Shown: positions 1-5,510 of the stretch, in pieces
Layout: each line of letters starts with the position of its first letter
How positions within the stretch are numbered: position 1 is the first letter of the stretch
DNA from: an uncultured Microbacterium sp.
GTDB taxonomy: Bacteria; Actinomycetota; Actinomycetes; Actinomycetales; Microbacteriaceae
DNA length: 12,290 bases
Assembly (NCBI GenBank): GCA_947647645.1
Contig: CANSLE010000043.1
Span: 1-12,290 of the forward strand
Direction of reading: 5' to 3'
Made by a program: the position numbers and the translations under genes
Notes under the pieces: model-generated
Told to the model about the DNA's origin: nothing
Database searches by the model: none
What the model saw: the letters and a program-made list of their open reading frames with translations, nothing else

Positions 1-225
1 CGGAAGCGCGTCCTGGTGGACGCGCACGTCTCGGGCGCCGTCGAAGGCCGCACCGAGAGCGAGCGCTCCGTAGCCGTCGCCGATGACCACGATCTCGCCC
101 GCGCCGACGGCGGCGCGAAGGGTCGCCGACTCGTCGAGGATCAGCCGGTCCGCGGCATCCGCGGCGACGAGACCCTCGCCCTCGATGTCGGGCGCGCGGC
201 GCAGGCGCTCGAACGGGAGGCTCAC
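1..225 (-). CDS. RsmC-like class I SAM-dependent methyltransferase, N-terminal fragment
   Basis: Only the first 75 codons are present; the gene runs off the left edge. It starts at a GTG (223-225) overlapping the stop of the upstream DUF4921 gene as GTGA, so the two are translationally coupled. The peptide begins MSLPFERLRRAPDIEGEGL, then AADAADRLILDE (residues 21-32), then IVVIGDGYGALALG (about 45-58), which looks like a Rossmann strand and glycine-rich turn, followed by VRVHQDAL. This resembles the N-terminal half of actinobacterial proteins annotated as small-domain/RsmC-type methyltransferases, which methylate guanine N2 in 16S rRNA. The catalytic part with the expected NPPF motif lies outside the window, so substrate and activity cannot be judged. 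Family recognition is from memory of similar proteins; the reading frame and overlap are seen directly. Confidence 0.72.
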   Translation of the reverse strand, partial: MSLPFERLRRAPDIEGEGLVAADAADRLILDESATLRAAVGAGEIVVIGDGYGALALGAAFDGARDVRVHQDALP

Positions 226-1514
226 GACGGGTCCGCGTAGTGCAGGACGGCATCTTCCGGCGTGCACTCGTCGCCGATGCGGATGCCGTCGGCCAGCGCA
301 CCGGCGTCGCGCAGCTCGCGCAGGGTGGCGACCGTGCGTCGACGCAGCTCCCACGGGTCGATCGTGTTGACGTAGATCTTCGTGCCGCCCTCGAATCCGG
401 CGGGCGTCGAGATGCGCCACTTCAGCACGACCCGCCACGGCATCGGCCACGGCGCACCCGGAGGGCGGTAGTGCCACTCCTCGTTGGTGGGCACGTGCAC
501 CCCGGTGGCGGCGTGCAGTGCGTGCAGCAGGTCGGACACGGCGCGGATGCCGGCATCCGTGTGATCCTGTGGCAGGTTCGCGCTCGACGTGGAGAAGACC
601 TCGAACGCCGGATAGCGGTGGCCGACGCCGGCGAACGCGACGGCGCCGTCGGTCGCCGCGACGACGAGGCGTTCTGACACGGCGAGGTCGGCGATCTCGT
701 GCTGGTAGAGGTCGCGGTCGTGGGAGAGCAGACGCAGCTCATGGTCGACCTGTGGGCCGTGGTCGTCGATCGCGACGAGCTGTTTGTGCAGATGCTCGAA
801 CGAGGCACCAGCGGGCCGCAGCCAGTTCTGGAAGACGCTCACGTAGACGGCATGCGGCTGTGCGGCCTGGATCTCGGTGAGCGCCTGCACCGTGAAGGCG
901 ACGTAGGCGGCGTGCTCGTCGGGCGTCAGGGTGCCCGACGAGGCGAGCTCGACGTCGGTCGTCGCCCCATCGACGACGTGCCGACGGGCGACGACGACGT
1001 CGTGCGAGCCACCGAGCAGGTCAAGGGCCGCTTCCTCCAGGCTCGTCTCGGTGCCCGCGGCCGTGGCACGGATCTCCGCGAGCTTCTCGAGGTGCACGCG
1101 CCCCACCGGATCGGACAGGTACTCCTCGGCCCACTGCACGATCGGGGTCGGCTGGCGGAAGCCGTGGTTCTCGCGCCAGTACTCCGCCGACACGATCTCG
1201 AAGAGGTTGCCGAAGCGGCGGAACTCGGCGACGGTGTCGTTCAGGGCGTGTGCCGGCACGCGGCGCACCTCCTCGAAGCGCGGGCCGACGAGCCGCGCCT
1301 TCTCCGGGGTCGTCTCCAGGTAGCGGTCGACGCAGAACGCGCATAGGCGCCGCTCCTCGCCGGGGCTGAGTCGTCGCACGTCCTCGCGCACGAGACCGAG
1401 CGGTCGGTTCGCGCGGCCGGGGACCGTCCACACCCGCGTGCCGGTCAGTGGGCCGATCTGCTTGACGGTTCCATCGGGAAGGCGCCGAATCGCCTGTGGT
1501 GCACCGTCGCTCAT
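222..1514 (-). CDS. DUF4921 family protein, GalT/HIT-like nucleotidyltransferase fold
   Basis: This 430-residue protein is probably cytoplasmic; I see no signal peptide or membrane segment. It carries a CxxC pair (Cys58, Cys61 in LCAFC) and, near residues 228-247, QNWLRPAGASFEHLHKQLV. That second stretch matches the layout of galactose-1-phosphate uridylyltransferases: an Asn, then Gly/Ala-Ser, then H-x-H-x-Q, where the second His (here His243) forms the nucleotidyl intermediate and CxxC plus a His can bind zinc. The Pro usual between the histidines is Leu here. The whole matches actinobacterial DUF4921 proteins, whose substrate is unknown to me, so a nucleotidyl- or phosphorolytic transfer is inference. 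The ATG lies six bases after a TAGGCT hexamer, which supports this start and a leaderless transcript. The gene overlaps the methyltransferase downstream by four bases. Confidence 0.85.
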   Translation of the reverse strand: MSDGAPQAIRRLPDGTVKQIGPLTGTRVWTVPGRANRPLGLVREDVRRLSPGEERRLCAFCVDRYLETTPEKARLVGPRFEEVRRVPAHALNDTVAEFRRFGNLFEIVSAEYWRENHGFRQPTPIVQWAEEYLSDPVGRVHLEKLAEIRATAAGTETSLEEAALDLLGGSHDVVVARRHVVDGATTDVELASSGTLTPDEHAAYVAFTVQALTEIQAAQPHAVYVSVFQNWLRPAGASFEHLHKQLVAIDDHGPQVDHELRLLSHDRDLYQHEIADLAVSERLVVAATDGAVAFAGVGHRYPAFEVFSTSSANLPQDHTDAGIRAVSDLLHALHAATGVHVPTNEEWHYRPPGAPWPMPWRVVLKWRISTPAGFEGGTKIYVNTIDPWELRRRTVATLRELRDAGALADGIRIGDECTPEDAVLHYADPS

Positions 1515-1520
1515 CCCCCC

Positions 1521-1526
1521 AGCCTA
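1521..1526 (-). promoter_or_regulatory. -10 hexamer TAGGCT, leaderless promoter of the DUF4921 gene
   Basis: On the minus strand TAGGCT is followed by six G and then the ATG at 1514. The hexamer fits the actinobacterial TANNNT -10 consensus, and transcription starting about seven bases downstream would begin at or next to the start codon. The G run abuts the ATG, too close for normal Shine-Dalgarno pairing. No good -35 is visible. The same hexamer and spacing occur before two other genes in this window. Confidence 0.6.
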
Positions 1527-1541
1527 TCCGCGCACCCGCCG

Positions 1542-1560
1542 CCGCCTCCGGGACAGGCGG
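1542..1560 (-). terminator. Weak GC hairpin after the MHS transporter gene
   Basis: CCGCCT and AGGCGG pair perfectly around a 7-base loop, 16 bases beyond the transporter stop codon (1577-1579). There is no T-run, so intrinsic termination is doubtful, although actinobacterial terminators often lack one. It also lies upstream of the TAGGCT promoter of the next gene. Confidence 0.3.
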
Positions 1561-1576
1561 AGAGGGGGACGCCGGC

Positions 1577-2959
1577 TCAGCGCGCGGTCGGGACGTGCAC
1601 GCTCCCGGTCTCGGCCACCAGACGCTCGCGGTCGACGCGGTCGAGCTCGTGCAGGGAGCTGCCCTTCGTCTCGCGCATCGACACGACGGCGACGAGCGTG
1701 ATGGCCGCGGCGACGGCGAGGTAGATCGCGACCGGGATGTAGCTGCCCGAGCCCGAGAGCAACGCGGTGGCGATGATGGGCGCGAGGGAGCCCGCGACGA
1801 TCGAGGTGACCTGGTAGCCCAGCGAGACGCCCGAGTAGCGCATCCGCGTCGGGAACATCTCCGACATGATCGCCGGCTGCGGGGCGTACATGAACGAGTG
1901 GATGACCAGGCCCAGGCAGATCGCCAGGATGATGATCACGGGTTCCTTCGTGTCGAACATCGGGAAGGCGATGAATCCCCATGCCGCGGCGCCCACGGTC
2001 CCGATCGCGTAGACCGGCTTGCGGCCGACGCGATCGGCGAGACCGCCCACGAGCGGGATCACGATCATGTGCACGATGTGGGCGACCACCAGCATCCCGA
2101 GGATCTCGGCCGTGTTCACCTCGAGCGCGATCTTCAGATAGGTGATGGAGAACGTCACGACCAGGTAGTACATGATGTTCTCGGCGAAACGCAGACCCAT
2201 CGCCGTCAGCACGCCGCGCGGATAGCGCCGCACGACCTCGAAGACGCCGTAGCGCACGTGCTCCTGCTCCTCGACCTCCTTCTGCACCTCGAGGAAGATG
2301 GGTGCGTCGGTGATCTTGGTGCGGATGTAGTAGCCGATGGCGACGATCACCACCGAGAGCCAGAAGCCGACGCGCCAGCCCCACGCCAGGAAGGCCTCGG
2401 GGGAGAGCGTGCGGCTGAGCACGAGCAGGACGATCGTGGCGACGAGGTTGCCGATGGGCACCGCCGCTTGGGGGAACGACGCCCAGAACCCGCGTGTCTT
2501 GTCCGGGGAGTGCTCGGCCACGAGGAGCACGCCGCCGCCCCACTCGCCGCCGACGGCGAAGCCCTGGGCGAAGCGCAGCAGCACGAGCAGCGCCGGCGCC
2601 CAGTAGCCCACCTGCTGGAACGTGGGCAGGCAGCCCATCAGGAAGGTGGCGACGCCGACGAGGATGATCGCGAGCTGCAGCAGCTTCTTGCGGCCGTACT
2701 TGTCGCCGAAATGGCCGAAGACGATGCCGCCGAGAGGGCGGGCCACGAAGCCGACCGCGTAGGTGACGAAGGCCGCGATGATGCCGGCGTAGGGATCGTC
2801 GGACGGAGGGAACATGATCAGGTTGAACACGAGGGTCGCGGCGGTGGCGTAGAGGAAGAACTCGTACCACTCGACGATCGTGCCCGCCATCGAGGCGCTG
2901 ACGACGCGGCGGAGTCCCGACTGCGGTGGTGCGCCGTGCGATGCGGTGGCTGAAGCCAT
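1577..2959 (-). CDS. MHS-family (metabolite:H+ symporter) MFS transporter
   Basis: This is an inner-membrane symporter of 460 residues with twelve predicted helices, a normal length for the family. Family signatures are GTIVEWYEFFLY in helix 1 (residues 27-38), the loop 2-3 motif GHFGDKYGRKK (82-92), RFAQGFAVGGEWGGG in helix 4 (129-143), the loop 8-9 copy DRVGRKP (309-315), FPTRMRYSGVSLGYQ near helix 11 (369-383) and the C-terminal RETKGSSL. MHS members import solutes such as shikimate, proline/betaine, alpha-ketoglutarate, tricarballylate and citrate; the sequence does not decide among these. Its place after a CitA/CitB-type pair suggests a carboxylate. The start is firm: AAGGAGGT lies eight bases upstream. 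A 109-base gap from the response regulator gene, holding a promoter and palindrome candidate, suggests expression at least partly independent of the regulator genes. Confidence 0.9.
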   Translation of the reverse strand: MASATASHGAPPQSGLRRVVSASMAGTIVEWYEFFLYATAATLVFNLIMFPPSDDPYAGIIAAFVTYAVGFVARPLGGIVFGHFGDKYGRKKLLQLAIILVGVATFLMGCLPTFQQVGYWAPALLVLLRFAQGFAVGGEWGGGVLLVAEHSPDKTRGFWASFPQAAVPIGNLVATIVLLVLSRTLSPEAFLAWGWRVGFWLSVVIVAIGYYIRTKITDAPIFLEVQKEVEEQEHVRYGVFEVVRRYPRGVLTAMGLRFAENIMYYLVVTFSITYLKIALEVNTAEILGMLVVAHIVHMIVIPLVGGLADRVGRKPVYAIGTVGAAAWGFIAFPMFDTKEPVIIILAICLGLVIHSFMYAPQPAIMSEMFPTRMRYSGVSLGYQVTSIVAGSLAPIIATALLSGSGSYIPVAIYLAVAAAITLVAVVSMRETKGSSLHELDRVDRERLVAETGSVHVPTAR

Positions 2960-2967
2960 GCGCTGTT

Positions 2968-2975
2968 ACCTCCTT
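2968..2975 (-). promoter_or_regulatory. Perfect Shine-Dalgarno AAGGAGGT of the MHS transporter
   Basis: AAGGAGGT, fully complementary to the 16S rRNA tail, lies eight bases before the ATG at 2959. It fixes the start and predicts strong initiation. It is unlike the leaderless-looking starts elsewhere in the window and implies a real 5' untranslated region for this mRNA. Confidence 0.85.
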
Positions 2976-3011
2976 GTAGAGCGCGGTGCGGCGGGGGATG
3001 CCGCGACGTGG

Positions 3012-3040
3012 ACGCTACCTGAAGAGCGATTCAGGTACAA
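3012..3040 (-). promoter_or_regulatory. Candidate promoter of the MHS transporter
   Basis: Reading leftwards, TTGTAC (3040-3035) and TAGCGT (3017-3012) are 17 bases apart. The first matches TTGACA at only three of six positions; the second fits TANNNT. A start near 3005 would give a leader of about 45 bases ending in the strong ribosome site. The spacer is filled by a palindrome. This is pattern recognition only. Confidence 0.45.
3016..3037. promoter_or_regulatory. Palindromic operator candidate TACCTGAA-N6-TTCAGGTA
   Basis: This is a perfect 8-bp inverted repeat with a six-base spacer (GAGCGA), 57 bases upstream of the MHS transporter ATG. It is AT-richer than its surroundings. Its arms touch both the -35 and -10 candidates, as expected of a repressor operator. 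A third ATTCAG half-site follows at 3042-3047, 13 bases from the one at 3029-3034. Which protein binds is unknown: the neighbouring CitB-type regulator, or a repressor encoded elsewhere. Confidence 0.5.
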
Positions 3041-3051
3041 GATTCAGTGGT

Positions 3052-3066
3052 GCACAGCTCCTGTGC
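3052..3066 (-). other. Small hairpin just after the response regulator stop
   Basis: GCACAG and CTGTGC pair perfectly around a three-base loop, two bases after the regulator's stop codon (3069-3071) in the direction of transcription. There is no T-run, and six pairs is short for a terminator. It might attenuate read-through into the transporter or protect the 3' end of the mRNA. Confidence 0.3.
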
Positions 3067-3068
3067 GC

Positions 3069-3725
3069 TCACGCACGCGCGCGGGCGTAGCGGTGCTCGG
3101 GGCGACCGGTGGTGCCGTAGCGCAGGCGCACGTCGACGACGCCGCGTCCTGCCAGCGCCGACAGATGCCGCTGGGCGGTCGCGCGCGAGACCCCGGCGCG
3201 GTCGGCGATCTCCGCCGCGGAGGCCTCGGCATCCGCCAGAGCTTCGAGAATGACCTGCTCCGTCGCCGACCGGGACACCGACGGGGCGTCGCCGCCAGAT
3301 CGGAGGAGCGCGAGGGCGCGGTCGATCTCCTCCTGAGAGACCGTGCGACGTTCGTCGAGGAGGTTGCGAAAGCGCGCGTAGCGGTCGAGCAGGTCGGTCA
3401 GGGCGCGTCGCTCGAACGGCTTCACCAGGTACCCGAGTGCCCCGGAGCGCAGGGCCCGTCGCACCGTCGTCGCGTCGGTCGCGGCCGAGAGTACGAGGGC
3501 GTCGACGCCCGAGTCGCGCACGAACGCGATGCCGTCGCCGTCGGGGAGATACGCGTCGACGAGCATGAGGTCGGGTCTGTCGGTGCGCACGGCTTCGGCG
3601 GCCTCGGCGAGGGTGCGCACGGTCTCGAGCGCCCGATAGCCGGGACGTGCGGCGACGATGTCTCGATGCAGGCCGGCGACTCGGAAGTCGTCGTCGACGA
3701 CGAGGACGCGCAGAGGTGCGGTCAT
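3069..3725 (-). CDS. citB: CitB-family two-component response regulator
   Basis: This is a cytoplasmic DNA-binding regulator of 218 residues, typical for the family. The receiver domain (about 5-120) has the acidic pocket VVDDDF with Asp11/Asp12, the phosphoacceptor Asp57 in LMLVDAYLPDGDG, the switch Ser80 in LVLSA and Lys102 in YLVKPF. A linker leads to a helix-turn-helix (about 155-205), SAAEIADRAGVSRATAQRHL, and the ending YGTTGRPEHRY seen in CitB/DcuR-type regulators. Its ATG overlaps the kinase stop as ATGA, so the pair should be made together; AGAGGA nine bases upstream may serve as ribosome site. By family precedent it activates carboxylate-uptake genes. The likely targets here are the divergent CitMHS gene and perhaps the MHS transporter. 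The citrate assignment rests mainly on the sensor and CitMHS neighbours. Confidence 0.9.
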   Translation of the reverse strand: MTAPLRVLVVDDDFRVAGLHRDIVAARPGYRALETVRTLAEAAEAVRTDRPDLMLVDAYLPDGDGIAFVRDSGVDALVLSAATDATTVRRALRSGALGYLVKPFERRALTDLLDRYARFRNLLDERRTVSQEEIDRALALLRSGGDAPSVSRSATEQVILEALADAEASAAEIADRAGVSRATAQRHLSALAGRGVVDVRLRYGTTGRPEHRYARARA

Positions 3726-5371
3726 GGGATCTCATCCTCTCCCGGGGGCGGCGTCTCGAGCACATCCACCAGTCGCGCCCCGAACACGGCCCCGGCGGTC
3801 TCACCGGCGGCATCCGTCCCGCCCGCGTCGATGAGCCAGACGTCGCCGCCGCGTCGCCGCGCGAGCTCGCGCGACAGCGGCAGTCCGAGGCCCAGGCCGT
3901 GCACACGGTCGTCGTCCGTCGGCGTGCTCGCGCCGCGCGTGAACAGCTCTGTCCCGGGGGCGACCCCGCCTCCGGAGTCCGAGACCGTCAGCACGAGGTC
4001 GGTGCCATCGCCGAAACACCCGATGCGCACGTGGCGCGGCTCGTCGCCGGCGACGGCGGCGCGGACCGCGTTGTCCACGAGGTTGCCGAGAACGGCGGCG
4101 ACATCCTCCACCTCGCGCAGCGGCGACAGCAGCAGTGAATCAGGGTCGATCGACACCCGCACGCCGCGCTCGCCGGCCTCCAGCGCATGGGCGCCGATGA
4201 GCGCGTGCAGCAGCGCGTCGGCGACGAGGTCGAGGTTCTCGACGGGGTAGTCGACGGGACCGCGCTGCAGCTGCTCTCCGAGGAACTCGCGGGCTTCCGC
4301 CCCGCGCCCCGCATCGATGAGCCCGGCCGCGACGTGGAGGCGGTTGGCGAACTCGTGCCGTTGCACGCGCAGCGCGCCCGTCATCGCGCGGACCGTGTCG
4401 AGGCGCTCGCTGAGAGCGACCACGTCGGTGCGGTCGCGGACGACGATCACGGTTCCGAGGTCGCGTCCCTCCCGGCGGACCGACTGGGCGTCGACGTAGA
4501 GCACCCGATCGCCCACCACGATCCCGTCGCCCGCGGTGCCCTCGCGCACCGCGACGAGGATCGCAGGCGCCACCCCGAGCTCCTCGAGGGCGCGCCCCTC
4601 GGGGGCGTCGAGGCCGAGCAGGCGGCGGGCCGTCTCGTTGCACAGGCGCACGACGCCCGCGCCGTCCAGCCCGACGACCCCGTCGCCGACGCCGTCGATC
4701 ACCGCAGCCTGGTTCTGCACGAGGGCGACGAGCTCCTCGGGCTGCAGGCCGAGCGTGAGTCGCTCCCACCGCCGTCGCAGCACAAGCCCGGCCAGCGCGG
4801 CCAGCAGCAGACCGGCGCCGGCCGCGGCGGCGATGCCGCCCAGCAGTGCGGGCAGGTCGTCGAAGACGCTCGCGGGTTCGAACCCGACGCTCACCTCGCC
4901 CACCGGGGCGTCGCCGTCCGGCGACAGCACCGGGACTTTCGCGCGTGCGGAGACCCCGAGCGTGCCCTGCTGCCACGTGACGACCTCGTTCCCGGCCAGC
5001 GCCTCGCGGAAGTCGGTGCTGACCGGCTGGCCGAGAAGGGAGGGGTCCGGGTGCGCCAGGCGGATGCCGTGGTCATCGGTGATGACGACGAACAGCGTGC
5101 CGGTGCGCGCTGTCACGGCTGTGGACAGGAGCTGGAGGTCGCCGTCTCGCAGCTGCGCGCCGCTCGGCGTGCCCGCGCCGGCGCTGATCCCGGCGACGTC
5201 GGCCCGCACCTGCGGATCGACGGCGATCGTCCGGGCGATGTTGAGCGCGGAGGTCTCCGCCTCGGCGCGCAGCTGCTGGATGCCGAGGAGCACGAACACG
5301 ACGACGCAGACCGCCACCACGGCGGCGACGGTCGCGAGCTGGAGCAGCACCACCCGCGTCGCGAACCTCAT
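3722..5371 (-). CDS. citA: CitA/DcuS-family sensor histidine kinase, probable citrate sensor
   Basis: This is a membrane sensor kinase of 549 residues. In order: helix 1 (about 7-30), an extracytoplasmic PAS-like domain (31-173), helix 2 (174-199), a cytoplasmic PAS (about 211-318), the CitA-type phosphoacceptor His339 in QRHEFANRLHVAAGL, then an ATPase domain with N box LGNLVDNA (429-435 region), G1 DSGGG (465-469) and G2 HGLGLGL (491-497). In the sensor domain Arg104/His107 (IRLAHP) and Arg143/Lys145 (SARAKVP) sit where CitA of Klebsiella has, from memory, Arg66/His69 and Arg107/Lys109. The Lys favours citrate over the C4-dicarboxylates of DcuS. A frame extension to 5527 exists, but ATG 5371 begins just before helix 1 and lies six bases after a TATGCT hexamer. 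It is divergent from the CitMHS gene. Confidence 0.92.
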   Translation of the reverse strand: MRFATRVVLLQLATVAAVVAVCVVVFVLLGIQQLRAEAETSALNIARTIAVDPQVRADVAGISAGAGTPSGAQLRDGDLQLLSTAVTARTGTLFVVITDDHGIRLAHPDPSLLGQPVSTDFREALAGNEVVTWQQGTLGVSARAKVPVLSPDGDAPVGEVSVGFEPASVFDDLPALLGGIAAAAGAGLLLAALAGLVLRRRWERLTLGLQPEELVALVQNQAAVIDGVGDGVVGLDGAGVVRLCNETARRLLGLDAPEGRALEELGVAPAILVAVREGTAGDGIVVGDRVLYVDAQSVRREGRDLGTVIVVRDRTDVVALSERLDTVRAMTGALRVQRHEFANRLHVAAGLIDAGRGAEAREFLGEQLQRGPVDYPVENLDLVADALLHALIGAHALEAGERGVRVSIDPDSLLLSPLREVEDVAAVLGNLVDNAVRAAVAGDEPRHVRIGCFGDGTDLVLTVSDSGGGVAPGTELFTRGASTPTDDDRVHGLGLGLPLSRELARRRGGDVWLIDAGGTDAAGETAGAVFGARLVDVLETPPPGEDEIP

Positions 5372-5377
5372 CCCGTG

Positions 5378-5383
5378 AGCATA
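5378..5383 (-). promoter_or_regulatory. -10 hexamer TATGCT, leaderless promoter of the sensor kinase
   Basis: On the minus strand TATGCT is followed by six bases (CACGGG) and the ATG at 5371. It matches TANNNT and shows the same six-base spacing as the TAGGCT sites before three other genes. It supports ATG 5371 as the true start. No convincing -35 is seen. Confidence 0.55.
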
Positions 5384-5388
5384 ATGCG

Positions 5389-5408
5389 CTGAACTCGCGC
5401 TTCGCGCA
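5389..5408. promoter_or_regulatory. Degenerate CTGAA...TTC site between the divergent citrate genes
   Basis: CTGAA (5389-5393) and TTC (5401-5403) are separated by seven bases, recalling the core CTGAA-N6-TTCAG of the palindrome before the MHS transporter. The stretch also holds two tandem TCGCGC heptamers (5395-5408). It is close to the kinase -10 and well upstream of the CitMHS start, a sensible position for a shared regulator site. The resemblance is weak and may be chance. Confidence 0.22.
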
Positions 5409-5455
5409 GAAGTCGCGGCAATGAGAGATAGCGCGCGCGCCGACCGCGGGGTCCA

Positions 5456-5461
5456 TAGATT
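5456..5461 (+). promoter_or_regulatory. Possible -10 of the CitMHS gene
   Basis: TAGATT fits TANNNT and lies 49 bases before the ATG at 5511, leaving a leader of about 40 bases. No -35 hexamer is recognisable at the right distance, which would suit a promoter depending on an activator such as the CitB-type regulator. The assignment is tentative. Confidence 0.3.
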
Positions 5462-5498
5462 CGCGGCATCCGGTCGACGAGGTGCGTTGGCCGCAGAC

Positions 5499-5505
5499 GA
5501 AGGAG
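5499..5505 (+). promoter_or_regulatory. Shine-Dalgarno GAAGGAG deciding the CitMHS start
   Basis: GAAGGAG sits five bases before ATG 5511. It decides against the longer in-frame start at 5421, which has no such site and would add about 30 arginine- and alanine-rich residues not expected for the family. Confidence 0.8.
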
Positions 5506-5510
5506 TCGAG

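Noticed and set aside
1496..2953. Long plus-strand open frame (485 codons) opposite the MHS transporter
   Set aside because: Its product is rich in His, Asp, Arg, Glu and Ala repeats with no recognisable domain, as expected of the antisense of a GC-rich membrane protein gene. The minus-strand frame has full MHS signatures and a perfect ribosome site.
2880..4250. Plus-strand open frame of 456 codons opposite the response regulator and kinase
   Set aside because: Serine/arginine-rich product without motifs; both opposite-strand genes have complete catalytic motifs.
5395..5408. Tandem TCGCGC heptamers as a repeat element
   Set aside because: Only two copies of a GC-rich word in a GC-rich genome; noted within the divergent-region site but not enough for a separate repeat call.
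5421..5510. Upstream ATG at 5421 for the CitMHS gene
   Set aside because: No ribosome site there, while GAAGGAG stands five bases before ATG 5511; the added residues are Arg/Ala-rich and not membrane-like.
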